From Mycobacterium palustre (GTDB lineage: Bacteria > Actinomycetota > Actinomycetes > Mycobacteriales > Mycobacteriaceae), in NCBI RefSeq assembly GCF_002101785.1, contig NZ_LQPJ01000043.1, positions 33,874 to 97,873 of the forward strand: a DNA stretch of 64,000 bases, in the 5' to 3' direction. Positions within the stretch are counted from its first letter, which is position 1. The number at the start of each line of letters is the position of its first letter. A program made the translations under genes and the position numbers. Below, in pieces: positions 1 through 8,953 of this stretch. Under the pieces are notes generated by a model that saw nothing but the letters and a program-made list of their open reading frames with translations, made no database searches and was not told the DNA's origin.

Positions 1-243
1 CCCGGTCGCCGACCGCAAGGTTGTGCACCCCCTTGCCGACCTCGACGACCTCGCCCATGAATTCGTGGCCCAGCACGTCACCGCGCTTGACCGTCGGGAT
101 GTACCCGTCGTACAGGTGCAGGTCGGAACCGCAGATCGCGGTGGAGGTGACGCGCACGATGGCGTCACGGTCGTTGAGGATCTTGGGATCCGGGACCGAT
201 TGCACCTCAACGCTGTTGCGGCCCGAGTAAACGGTTGCCCTCA
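1..243 (-). CDS. Zinc-dependent alcohol dehydrogenase, N-terminal part (cut by window edge)
   Basis: The 81 visible codons begin with ATG at 243 and run off the left edge. They read as the GroES-like N-terminus of a medium-chain zinc dehydrogenase. [12 protein letters not shown] carries the catalytic zinc cysteine and GHEFMGEV the GHE zinc/proton-relay motif. The subgroup resembles the glutathione-independent formaldehyde/threonine dehydrogenase-like enzymes (NAD-dependent oxidation of an alcohol or aldehyde), but the substrate cannot be told from this part. Its ATG overlaps the stop of the upstream SRPBCC gene (ATGA), so the two are translationally coupled. Confidence 0.85.
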
Positions 244-1185
244 TGCCGTGGCTCCTTCACGGGTCGGTTGTGCGGGTCGCTGATGCATCTGCCGGCCCGC
301 GACGGTTCCCTCCGGGGAGCCGTCAGAGCGCACCACCTGCCCGGTTTCGAGCATTTGCTTGAATCGCCGGAGGTCGTCGTTGACCTGTTGCTCGGGCGAT
401 TCGCCGAACAGACTCGCCACGGCCTTGCCGAGCGCGCCGCCCGGGATCTCGTAGCCGATCTGAACGCGGACCTCGGTGCCTTCACCGGTCGCGGCGGGCG
501 TGAACTCGACGCTGCCTCCGTTGTGGATCGAAAAATCCGGCAGCGACTGCCAGGCGATCCGCTTGTTGGGCTGGTCCTCGGTGAGCTGGGCTTCCCACCG
601 CACCGGCCGGCCGACCGGCGCGTTGGCCACCCACTGCGATCGTCCGTCGGCGCCGGCGGTGACCGACTGCAGGTGGTGCATGAAGCTGGGCAGGTTCTCC
701 AGGTCTCGCCAGAAGCCGTAGACGTCCTCGACCGGGCGCCGGACCGTGATCGCGGCGCGCAGGGTGCGGTGGCGCGCCGCGTCGGCGTGGCGTCCCCCGC
801 CCCGCGGACCGCCGCCGGTGGTGCGCAACGCCGCGTAGAGGTCGGCGGCGCCGATCGCGCCCAGGACCAGGCCCATGATCGCCCCCCGGCGGCGGCGCCC
901 CGGGCCGCGGGCGGCCACCCCGGCGGCCAGCAGCGCCACGTCCAGGGCATCGCCGGCCACCCTCGTCCAGACCAGCCTGTCCGGGCCGGCCACCAGCGCC
1001 GCGCCGTGGCCGCACTCGCGCGCCCCCAGCGCGCGGATGACCCGGCGCGACAGCCTGGTGTCGTCCACGCCGGCCACCGCAGCAACTTTCCCGGGCGCCG
1101 CCAATTCGGCGAGGCCGAGCCCGAAGCTCGCACCCGCGAGCGCCCTCACCAACGGCGCGGGGGCATTGCTGGATCGATCACTCAT
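241..1185 (-). CDS. SRPBCC-family protein with N-terminal membrane region
   Basis: A 314-residue protein. Residues about 10-125 are Ala/Gly/Leu-rich with likely membrane helices (around [17 protein letters not shown] and [19 protein letters not shown]). Residues about 140-285 form a polyketide-cyclase/START-like (SRPBCC) domain, recognisable from [20 protein letters not shown] and the [19 protein letters not shown] strand. Such domains bind hydrophobic ligands; the ligand is unknown. It is the first gene of a coupled pair with the downstream zinc dehydrogenase, which may mean a shared role in lipid or aldehyde metabolism (inference). Confidence 0.8.
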   Translation of the reverse strand: MSDRSSNAPAPLVRALAGASFGLGLAELAAPGKVAAVAGVDDTRLSRRVIRALGARECGHGAALVAGPDRLVWTRVAGDALDVALLAAGVAARGPGRRRRGAIMGLVLGAIGAADLYAALRTTGGGPRGGGRHADAARHRTLRAAITVRRPVEDVYGFWRDLENLPSFMHHLQSVTAGADGRSQWVANAPVGRPVRWEAQLTEDQPNKRIAWQSLPDFSIHNGGSVEFTPAATGEGTEVRVQIGYEIPGGALGKAVASLFGESPEQQVNDDLRRFKQMLETGQVVRSDGSPEGTVAGRQMHQRPAQPTREGATA

Positions 1186-1369
1186 TGTCGACTCCCTGCG
1201 CCGCGGAACGGGATCGAGCGCAAACCTGCTGCGGCGCAGTACCTTGCAGGACCTTGCAGGCCGCCTCTTGCCCTGTCCGCGGTCGTTGTTTTTCCGTCAA
1301 GCCGCCGGTGGTAGCCGGGGGCCACTATGGGCCCTCGGGTACCCCGGCGCGGCGCGCCCAAACGCACGA

Positions 1370-2356
1370 TCAGCCGGACGCGCTGCGCAGCGCCTCGAGC
1401 AAAGGCTGCGCGGCCTCCTTGAGGAACAGCTCCTGGGAGTCGCCGCCGATCTGGACCAGCGCGATGTCGGTGAACCCGGCCTCCCAGTAGGCCCGCACCG
1501 CGTCGACGATCGCGTCGAGGTCCGGGCCGCACGGGATGCTTTCGGCGACGTCCTCGGGGCGCACAAACTGGGTGGCGCCGGCGAAACCGGCCGGCGTGGG
1601 CAGGTCCGCGTTGACCTTCCAGCCGCCGGCGAACCAGCGGAATTGGTCGTGGGCGCGCTGGACGGCGGTGTCGCGGTCGGGGTCCCAGCACACCGGTATC
1701 TGGCCGACCACGCGTCCGCCGCCGGCGAGGTTGGCGGCCTGGCGGGCGGCGTGCCACTCGCGGACCAGTTCGCCGTCGGGCTCCACGGCGATCAGGTGTT
1801 CGGCCAGCCTGGTGAACCGCTCGACGCCCTTCGCCCCGGACATGGCCACTCCGATTGCAACGGGAATGTCGGGCACGTCCCACAACCGTGCCGAGTCCAC
1901 CTGGAAGTAGTCGCCGCGCCAGGTCACCAGCTGGCCGCCGAACAGCTCGCGGATGATCTTGATCGCTTCTCGCAACATGTCTTGCCGGCGCTCGACGCTC
2001 GGCCAGGCCTTGCCGACGATGTGCTCGTTGAGGTTTTCACCGCTGCCCAGACCGAGCGTGAACCGCCCGTCGGACAAAATCTGCACCGTGGCGGCCTGCT
2101 GGGCGACAATCGCGGGGTGATAGCGCATGGTTGGGCACGTCACGTAGGTGTACAGGTCCACCCGCTCGGTGGCGTGCGCCACCGCGCCCAGCACCGTCCA
2201 CGCGTTGGGCGCGTGCCCCTGCGACGTCAGCCACGGTGTGAAGTGGTCGCTGCAGACCTCGAAATCGAACCCGACCTCCTCGGCCGAAACCGCATGCCGC
2301 ACAAGGTCTTTGGGTCCACTCTGCTCGGTCATCAGAGTGTAGCCAAAATTCGTCAT
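1370..2356 (-). CDS. LLM-class F420-dependent oxidoreductase (G6PDH-like family)
   Basis: About 328 residues from the ATG giving MTNFGYTLMTEQ; an upstream ATG at 2389 adds 11 proline-rich residues that look non-homologous. The sequence shows the TIM-barrel luciferase-like pattern: EVGFDFEVCSDHFTPW, TCPTMRYHPAIVAQQAAT, and GRFTLGLGSGENLNEH. This is typical of mycobacterial F420-dependent glucose-6-phosphate dehydrogenase-like proteins. The cofactor is probably F420, used for hydride transfer; the substrate is not identifiable. It stands alone, separated by 73 bp from the formate dehydrogenase anchor gene. Confidence 0.85.
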   Translation of the reverse strand: MTNFGYTLMTEQSGPKDLVRHAVSAEEVGFDFEVCSDHFTPWLTSQGHAPNAWTVLGAVAHATERVDLYTYVTCPTMRYHPAIVAQQAATVQILSDGRFTLGLGSGENLNEHIVGKAWPSVERRQDMLREAIKIIRELFGGQLVTWRGDYFQVDSARLWDVPDIPVAIGVAMSGAKGVERFTRLAEHLIAVEPDGELVREWHAARQAANLAGGGRVVGQIPVCWDPDRDTAVQRAHDQFRWFAGGWKVNADLPTPAGFAGATQFVRPEDVAESIPCGPDLDAIVDAVRAYWEAGFTDIALVQIGGDSQELFLKEAAQPLLEALRSASG

Positions 2357-2429
2357 AGCGGCGGGGTTACCCGCGGGCGGTGCCCACAAACCGTTCGCCG
2401 AGGCACCAATCCCGTCGGGCCGTGGCCGA

Positions 2430-3509
2430 TTAGCCCGCGGTGGTGATCGAGTCCCCCGTGATGCCGGCGGCGCGGCGCGCCTCGAGCCGGCGCTTCTGCG
2501 GCTCGATCGTGTAGCGGGGATCGCGGGCCGACTCCAGCCCCGCCTCGAAGAACCCGAACCGCAGCATCGCCGACGCCGACAGCAATGCCAAGCCGGACAA
2601 GGCGGCGACGCCGCGATGTCGCCCGCCCAGCAATGCGCCCAAACCGCCCGCGGCGGCCAGCCGTTCGCTCCACGCCAGCAGCCGGCCGGGCCTGCCGTGG
2701 TGAAGGGGTTCCCTGGTCACCGGGTCCATCCGGTGCTCGGTGAACCGGGCGGAGACCAGGTCGCCGATCGCGCCGATGACGGCCAGCCTGCGCGCGGGGC
2801 CGGCCTGGGCGACCGGGGTGGTGATCATCGCCAATCCCGACGCGGCAAGGCTCGCCGAGCTGACGAACACGAACGGCAGGTCCCGGTACGCGGCGTTCCA
2901 CGTCGGGGTCGCGGTGTCGGTGAGCAGCACCGCGGTGTAGACGGCGAGCGGTGGCGAGAAGACCGCGGCTTCCAATCCGGCCGGTCCCTCGACCGCGCGC
3001 AGAACGTTGCGCAAGGGTCCCAACGGGATTCGCTCGCCGGTCATCCGGTCGACCTCGGAGACGGCGGCCACCCCGATGCCGGCGCTGAACAAGCTGAGGA
3101 TCCACGAGCCGATGCTCATCGGTGACGTCAGCTTCACCGTCCGCAGCATGTTCACGAAGCGCTCCGGCCGGCCCAGGTCCTTCACCAGCGCGACCGCGCC
3201 CAGCAGCACCGCGACCAGAGCGGACAACCTTGCGTTGCGGCGCAGCGTGTCTCGGCCGGTGAGCTGGGCACCGGCGGCGAGCAGGCCGGATCCGCCGGCC
3301 ACACCGCCCAGGAACAGATACGCCGCGACCTCGTGTCCCCAGGGCGCGGGCTTGACCACCGGGCGCCCGTAGTACGAGCTGAACTCGACGTCGGGAACCA
3401 TCGGCATCTCGCGGGCACCGTCGCCGCCGCCACGGCGGCCCGCCCGCCTGCCCTTGCGGCGCTTGGCGGGCTCCGGCGGGCGCAGGCTGTCGTATTCCGA
3501 AGTGCTCAT
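2430..3509 (-). CDS. NrfD/PsrC-type membrane anchor of formate dehydrogenase
   Basis: 359 residues. After a basic N-terminus (KRRKGRRAGRRGGG) the protein has roughly eight hydrophobic helices and the NrfD-like AAYLFLGGVAGGSGLLAAGAQ segment. NrfD anchors exchange electrons between an FeS partner and the membrane quinone/menaquinone pool. It starts 7 bp after the stop of the FeS subunit gene and is the last gene of the selD-fdh operon. It therefore probably serves as the quinone-reactive subunit of this formate dehydrogenase, replacing the cytochrome b subunit of the E. coli FdnGHI type. Confidence 0.88.
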   Translation of the reverse strand: MSTSEYDSLRPPEPAKRRKGRRAGRRGGGDGAREMPMVPDVEFSSYYGRPVVKPAPWGHEVAAYLFLGGVAGGSGLLAAGAQLTGRDTLRRNARLSALVAVLLGAVALVKDLGRPERFVNMLRTVKLTSPMSIGSWILSLFSAGIGVAAVSEVDRMTGERIPLGPLRNVLRAVEGPAGLEAAVFSPPLAVYTAVLLTDTATPTWNAAYRDLPFVFVSSASLAASGLAMITTPVAQAGPARRLAVIGAIGDLVSARFTEHRMDPVTREPLHHGRPGRLLAWSERLAAAGGLGALLGGRHRGVAALSGLALLSASAMLRFGFFEAGLESARDPRYTIEPQKRRLEARRAAGITGDSITTAG

Positions 3510-3516
3510 GGGCTGT

Positions 3517-4512
3517 TCATCGACCCTTCCAGAAGGCCAGCGCCGCGGCGGCGGCCATCCCCGCCGCGGCCATGGCGGCCCGTTTGAACATCTGCGGCAG
3601 GTCGGCCGTGCACACGCGCGGGTCGGGCGGCAGGCCGTAGACCTCCGGCTCGTCGAGCAGCAGGAAGATCGACCCGGTGCCGCCGACGCCGTCGTGCTCG
3701 TTGGCGCCGTAGAGGCGGGCCTCGGTCAAGCCCCGGGCGTGCAGCTGCGCGACCCTGTCCCGCGCAGTGACCACCAGGTCGTCGTGGTCGCCGAACTTGA
3801 TCGACGTAGTCGGGCACGTCTTGGCGCACGCCGGTATCTGGTCGTCGACGAGGCGGTCGTAGCACAGGGTGCACTTCTGGGCGACCCCGGTGACGGGCTT
3901 GTCGGCGGGACGGTCCGGGCGTTGGGCCGGCGTCGCGTACGTCCCGTCGCTGCGCCGCTCGACGACGCCGAAGGGGCAACCCGCCACGCACGTTCCGCAC
4001 CCGTTGCAGACGTCGTCCTGCACGACGACGGTGCCGAACTCGGTCCTAAACAGCGCGCCCGTCGGGCAGACGTCGAGGCAGCCGGCGTGGGTGCAGTGCT
4101 TGCACACATCCGACGACATCAACCAGCGGAACTCCGGGGTGTCCGGCGGCGTGACGTCGGGGCGCTCGGGCGCGCCCGGAAGCGCGGGCATGCCCAAATC
4201 GATGAGCGCGCGGCCGGATTCGCGCGCCTCGGCGATCCGGTCGCGGCCCTGCTCGATGAACGCCACGTGCCGCCAGGTGCTGGCGCCCAGCGCCCCGGTG
4301 TTGTCGTAGGACGAACCCAACAGCTCCAGGTCGCCGTCGCGCGGGTTGCGGTTCCACTCCTTGCAGGCCACCTCGCAGGCCTTGCAGCCGATGCAGATCG
4401 AGGTGTCGGTGAAAAACCCCTTGCGCGGCTTGGGTTCTGCCCAACCGGCGTCGCGCGTCGGGTCGGTCGGTCCGCTCAGCTTACCCATCGGCTTGCCCTT
4501 CCCAGACGCCAT
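3517..4512 (-). CDS. Formate dehydrogenase iron-sulfur (beta) subunit
   Basis: 331 residues with four ferredoxin-like cysteine clusters: CIGCKACEVACKEW near residue 40, CKHCTHAGCLDVCPTGAL near 137, CNGCGTCVAGCPFG near 170, and CTLCYDRLVDDQIPACAKTCP near 215. This matches the four 4Fe-4S clusters of FdnH/HybA-type electron-transfer subunits. A hydrophobic stretch near the C-terminus (AAMAAAGMAAAAALAF) could be a single membrane anchor. The ATG at 4512 lies 32 bp inside the end of the catalytic subunit gene, so translation is coupled. It passes electrons from the molybdenum subunit to the NrfD anchor. Confidence 0.93.
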   Translation of the reverse strand: MASGKGKPMGKLSGPTDPTRDAGWAEPKPRKGFFTDTSICIGCKACEVACKEWNRNPRDGDLELLGSSYDNTGALGASTWRHVAFIEQGRDRIAEARESGRALIDLGMPALPGAPERPDVTPPDTPEFRWLMSSDVCKHCTHAGCLDVCPTGALFRTEFGTVVVQDDVCNGCGTCVAGCPFGVVERRSDGTYATPAQRPDRPADKPVTGVAQKCTLCYDRLVDDQIPACAKTCPTTSIKFGDHDDLVVTARDRVAQLHARGLTEARLYGANEHDGVGGTGSIFLLLDEPEVYGLPPDPRVCTADLPQMFKRAAMAAAGMAAAAALAFWKGR

Positions 4513-7500
4513 CGCTGATCGGGACGTTGCCGGTCTCGGTGGTGGCCCCGGAGCGGGACTGGTATTCGGCGATCAGCCGTAGCAGCTCCTCGCCCTGCGG
4601 CCGCCGCCCCGGGCGGATGTCGCACGAGCCGGCCTTGGACTCCTGGATCTGCACGTTGGGGTCGAGCGTCACGCCGAGCAGGTCGTTGGCCGCGTCCCCG
4701 CTGACCACCGCGTCGCCGCCGACGCCCCAGTGGTAGGGCAACCCGATCTGGTGCACCGTGCGGCCCTTAATTACAAGCGGGGCAAGGCGTTTGGTGACCA
4801 GCACCCGGGCCTCGATCGCCGCCCGGGGCGAGACGATCGTCGCCCAGCCGTAGGGTTCGAGGCCGCGTTCGGCGGCCAACTCCGGGGACACCTCGCAGAA
4901 CATCTCCGGTTGCAGCTCCGACAGGTAGGGCAGCCACCGGCTCATCCCACCCGCGGTGTGATGCTCGGTGAGCCGGTAGGTGGTGAACACGTACGGATAG
5001 ACGTCGACCCCGGGCTCCCCGGCGCTGGGCGCGCTCAGATTGTCCTTGCGCGGGAAGGTGATTCGCCCCGGGTTGCGCTGCTGCGGGTACAACGCGTTGG
5101 CGACCGGCGACTCCTGCGGCTCGTAGTGCGTGGGCAGGGGCCCGTCGACCAGTCCCTTCGGCGCGAACAGCCACCCCTTGCCGTCGGCCTGCATGATGAA
5201 CGGGTCGTCGCCGGCCAGCGCGTCCGGGCCGCCGAGGTCGGGGTCGGGGCGGCTGCCCGGGGCCCGGTCGACGACGAAGTCCGGCACGTCGTGTCCGACC
5301 CAGCGGCCGGCTTCGGCGTCCCACCAGACGTAGCGCTTGCGCTCGCTCCACGGCTTGCCGTCGGGATCGGCGGAGGCCCGGTTGTAGAGGATCCGCCGGT
5401 CGGCGGGCCACGCCCAGCCCCACTCCGCTTGGCTCGGGGACTCCCCGCCGTGCGGCACCCGGCGCGCGGCCTGGTTGGTGGCATCGGCGTACACGCCGGT
5501 GTAGATCCAGCATCCGGCGGCGGTCGAACCGTCGGCGCGCAGCTCGGTGTACGACGACAGCGGGTGTCGCGCGTCGGCGCCGTCGACGTGGTACCCGTTG
5601 ATCTCGGCGAGCACCGCCTCCCCGTCGGGCTCGCCGTTCTCGTCGGTCGGGTAGTCCCACGTCAGGTCCAGCAGGGGCCGGTCGCGCTCGTCGGTGGAGC
5701 CGGCCAGCCGCTGCCTGATCCGCTTTCCCAGCTCGTAGAAGAAGGCCAGCTCGCTCTGGCACTGACCGGGCGGGTCGACGGCCTTGTGCCGCCACTGCAC
5801 CAGCCGCTGAGTCTGGGTGAACGACCCCGCCTTCTCGACGTGCGTCGCCGCGGGCAGGAAGAACACCTCGGTCTCGATGTCCTCGGTTTTGAGTTCGCCC
5901 GAGGCGATCTCCGGGCCGTCCTTCCACCAGGTGGCCGACTCGATGAGGTTGAGGTCGCGGACCACCAGCCACTTGAGGTGGGACATGCCCAGGCGCTGCA
6001 TCCGCCCGTGCGCCGACCCGACCGCGGGGTTCTGGCCCAGCAGGAAGTAGCCCTCCACCTCGTCGGCCAGCATCGCCGTCACGGTCTGATAGGTGCCGTG
6101 CGGGCCGGACAGCCGCGGCAGGTAGTCGTAGGCCCAGTCGTTGTCCTCGGTGGCGGCGTCGCCCCACCACGCCTTGAGCAGGCTGATCGCGTAGGCGTCG
6201 GCGTTGGCCCAGAAGCCCTTCTGCTTCTTGGATCCGACCGCGTCGAGGTAGTCGGCCAGGGTGTCGTGCATGCCCGCCTTGGGCATCGGCAGGTAGCCGG
6301 GAAGCAGGTTGAACAACGTCGGGATGTCGGTGGAGCCCTGGATGCTGGCGTGCCCGCGCAGCGCCATGATGCCGCCGCCCGGCCGGCCCACGTTGCCGAG
6401 CAGGAGTTGCAGAATCGTTGCGGTGCGGATGAATTGGGCCCCCAGGGTGTGCTGCGTCCAGCCGACGGCATAGGCGAAGCAGGTGGTGCGCTCGCGCCCG
6501 GAGTTCTCCACGACCGAGCGGGCCAGGTAGTCGAAGTCCGCGCGGCTGATGCCGCAGACCTCGGTGACCATCTCCGGGGTGTAGCGGGCGTAGTGGCGCT
6601 TGACGATCTGGAAGACGGTGCGCGGGTGCTGCAGGGTTTCGTCCCGCTTCACCCGGGCGTGCGCGAGCGGGGGACCCCCGCTGCCGTGCTCGTGACCCGC
6701 CCCGCTCTGCGCGGCGGTGGCCCCGTGGGCGTGGCCCCCGCCGGGCGACTCGATCTGCCCGTTCCCTTCCTCCTCGTAGGCCCACGTCGACGTGTCGTAC
6801 TGCCCGGTCTCCGGGTCGAACCCCGAGAACAAACCGTTCAAATCCTCGGTGTCCCTAAACTTTTCGTTGATGATGGTCGCCGCGTTCGTGTACGCGACGA
6901 CGTACTCCTTGAACCACAGGTCGTTGGACAGGATGTGGTTGATCAGCGCGCCGAGCAGCACCACATCCGAGCCGGCCCGGATCGGGATGTGCTTATCGGC
7001 CACCGCCGAGGTTCGGGTGAAGCGCGGGTCGACGTGGATCACCCGCGCGCCGCGGGCCCGGGCCTCCTCCACCCACTGGAAACCCACCGGGTGGCATTCG
7101 GCCATGTTGGAGCCCTGGATCACGATGCAATCGGCGTTGGCCATGTCTTGCAGTGTTTGGGTGGCGCCGCCGCGCCCGAAGGAGGCTCCCAGACCGGGAA
7201 CCGTGGCGGAGTGTCAAATGCGGGCTTGGTTCTCGATCTGGATGGCGCCCGCGGCGGTGAAGAGCTTCTTGATCAGGTAGTTCTCTTCGTTGTCCAGCGT
7301 CGCCCCGCCCAGCGCGGCGATGCCCATGGTGCGGCGCAGCGGGTGGCCCTTCTTGTCGATGTCCTGCCAGGCGTGGCGGCGGGATTCCACGAAGCGGTCG
7401 GCGATCATGTCGATCGCGGTGTCCAGCTCGAGGGGCTGCCATTCGGTCGCCCGCGGCGCGCGGTAGAGCACCTGCAGCTGCCGGCCCGGCGAGTTCACCA

Positions 7501-7783
7501 GCTGTTCGCTGGCAGCGCCCTTGGGGCACAAGCGGCCTCGCGAGATCGGCGAATCCGGGTCGCCCTCGATCTGGACCACCCGCTCGTCCTTGACGTACAC
7601 CCGTTGTCCGCAGCCGACCGCGCAGTAGGGGCAGATGCTCTGCACCACCCGGTCGGCCGTCGTCGTGCGCGGCGTGACGGCGCGGGTGTGCTTGGAGGTC
7701 ACCGCCGAGCCGCGGCCGGACTTGTCCGGTGAGCGCAGCTGACGCAGGACGGGCCATTCCAGGAAGACTTTGGACAGTGCCAT
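4481..7783 (-). CDS. Formate dehydrogenase catalytic subunit, selenoprotein (Sec at codon 190)
   Basis: One reading frame of 1101 codons, interrupted only by TGA at 7214-7216, which I read as selenocysteine. The residues around it, NQARI-U-HSATV, match the catalytic position of Mo/W-bis-MGD formate dehydrogenases (U/C followed by H). The N-terminal 4Fe-4S motif has Cys51, Cys54, Cys58 and Cys86. The domain order is that of FdnG-type enzymes, and 1100 residues is slightly longer than E. coli FdnG (about 1015). The N-terminus (MALSKVFLEWPVLRQL) has no twin-arginine signal, so the active site may face the cytoplasm. A His/Gly-rich insert lies at residues about 348-376. The gene follows selD by 37 bp. 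Simple gene callers will split it into two ORFs (7783-7214 and 7144-4481). Confidence 0.95.
7184..7202 (-). promoter_or_regulatory. Bacterial SECIS element (hairpin 3' of the UGA)
   Basis: The minus-strand sequence GGTTCCCGGTCTGGGAGCC folds into a 7-pair stem (one U-G wobble at 7200/7186) with loop GGUCU. The stem begins 11 nt after the UGA. Loop GGUC(U), the spacing, and a U at the position of the essential bulged U of E. coli fdhF are all hallmarks of the SelB-binding element. Confidence 0.88.
7214..7216 (-). other. In-frame UGA recoded as selenocysteine
   Basis: The codon reads TGA on the minus strand. The frame is open on both sides, and conserved formate-dehydrogenase sequence continues directly after it (HSATVPGLGASFGRGG). 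selA, selB, selD and tRNA-Sec lie within 5 kb, so the decoding machinery is present. Confidence 0.95.
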
Positions 7784-7820
7784 TCCCTCACCCTAGTGCC
7801 CGCGCGGCCGCCCCGTCCGC

Positions 7821-8822
7821 TCAGTGCACCACGATCGTGTGCTCGCCGCGGGACACCAGCTCCCCGATCACGGGCGCGCCGGGGATCTCGCCGGCGATCA
7901 GCAAACCGCCCGAGGTTTGCGCGTCGGCGAGCAGCAGCGCGTCGTCCTCGCCGACGGCCGCCAGGTCCGCGTGCGGGGCGACCCAGTCGAGGTTGCGCCG
8001 GGTGCCCCCGCTGACGTAGCCGGCCGCCAGCGCCTCCCGCGCCCCGTCCAGGTAGGGCACCGCGGCCGAGTCGATCACCGCCGTCACGCCGCTGGCCCGC
8101 GCCAGCTTGTGCAGGTGCCCGAGCAGGCCGAAACCCGTTACGTCGGTGGCGCATTCGACGCCGGCGGCCAGCGCCGCGGCGGCCGCCTCGGCGTTCAGCG
8201 TCGTCATCGCCTCGATGGCCTGCTCGAAACGTTCCCCGGTGGCCTTGTGCCTGCTGTTCAGCACGCCGATGCCGAGCGGCTTGGTGAGTGTCAGCGGCGT
8301 GCCGGGTTTGCCGGAGTCGTTGCGCAGCAACCGATTTGGGTCAGCGATCCCGGTGACCGCCAGCCCATACTTCGGTTCCGGGTCGTCGACGCTGTGCCCG
8401 CCGGCCAGGTGGCAGCCCGCCAGCGCGCACACCTCCTGCCCGCCGCGCAGCGCCTCGGAAGCCAGCTCGAACGGCAGCACGTCGCGCGGCCAGCCCAGCA
8501 GGTTGAGCGCGACGACCGGCCGGCCGCCCATCGCGTACACGTCGGACAGCGCGTTGGCGGCCGCGATCCGCCCCCAGTCGTAGGCATCGTCGACGACGGG
8601 GGTGAAGAAGTCGGTCGTCGCGATCAGCGCGGTGCCTTGATCGAGCAGCACGACCGCGGCGTCGTCGCCGCTGTCGAGGCCCACCACCAGCTCACCGGCC
8701 GGCTGGCGCGGCGCGGATGCCCTCAGCCCGCGCACCACCTCCTCGAGCTCGCCGGGGGGAATCTTGCACGCGCAGCCGCCGCCGTGGGCGTACTGAGTCA
8801 GTCGATAGGTCACGGGATACAT
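7821..8822 (-). CDS. selD: Selenide, water dikinase (selenophosphate synthase)
   Basis: Makes selenophosphate from selenide and ATP, the Se donor for Sec-tRNA synthesis. LTQYAHGGGCACKIPPGEL near the N-terminus carries the catalytic Cys and Lys of SelD. VVGLDSGDDAAVVLL and GGHSVDDPEPKYGLAVTG are ATP/metal-binding segments of the PurM-like fold. The ATG at 8822 gives an N-terminus of E. coli-like length (333 aa); an ATG at 8834 adds four residues, and still longer starts run into the tRNA-Sec gene. It is the first gene of the minus-strand selD-fdh operon, so Se donor and selenoprotein are probably co-expressed. Confidence 0.93.
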   Translation of the reverse strand: MYPVTYRLTQYAHGGGCACKIPPGELEEVVRGLRASAPRQPAGELVVGLDSGDDAAVVLLDQGTALIATTDFFTPVVDDAYDWGRIAAANALSDVYAMGGRPVVALNLLGWPRDVLPFELASEALRGGQEVCALAGCHLAGGHSVDDPEPKYGLAVTGIADPNRLLRNDSGKPGTPLTLTKPLGIGVLNSRHKATGERFEQAIEAMTTLNAEAAAAALAAGVECATDVTGFGLLGHLHKLARASGVTAVIDSAAVPYLDGAREALAAGYVSGGTRRNLDWVAPHADLAAVGEDDALLLADAQTSGGLLIAGEIPGAPVIGELVSRGEHTIVVH

Positions 8823-8841
8823 AATTGTCGCCATGGTCCGA

Positions 8842-8936
8842 GGAGGCGTGTCCGGTCTGGTGACCGGCGCGGTCTTCAAAACCGTCGAACGGCAGACGCT
8901 GCCGCTGGCGGGTTCGATTCCCGTCCGCCTCCGCCA
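8842..8936 (+). tRNA. selC: tRNA-Sec (anticodon UCA)
   Basis: A 95-nt tRNA with encoded CCA. The acceptor stem GGAGGCG (8842-8848) pairs with CGCCTCC (8926-8932), with discriminator G8933. The anticodon loop CTTCAAA (8874-8880) has TCA at 8876-8878, which reads UGA. The long variable arm and GGTTCGATTCC T-loop fit tRNA-Sec. It lies between divergent selD and selA. Confidence 0.95.
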
Positions 8937-8953
8937 AACCTTCGGGGCCTGAG

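Noticed and set aside
235..1314. 359-aa plus-strand ORF
   Set aside because: Antisense to the SRPBCC gene; Arg/Ala-rich with no domain.
7145..7213. Formate dehydrogenase gene broken by a stop (pseudogene)
   Set aside because: The stop is TGA at the catalytic Sec position, with a SECIS hairpin and complete Sec machinery next to it.
4730..7732. 1000-codon open frame on the plus strand
   Set aside because: It lies wholly opposite the formate dehydrogenase gene, which has clear family motifs. Long antisense frames are expected in GC-rich DNA with strong codon bias, and this translation has no recognisable domain.
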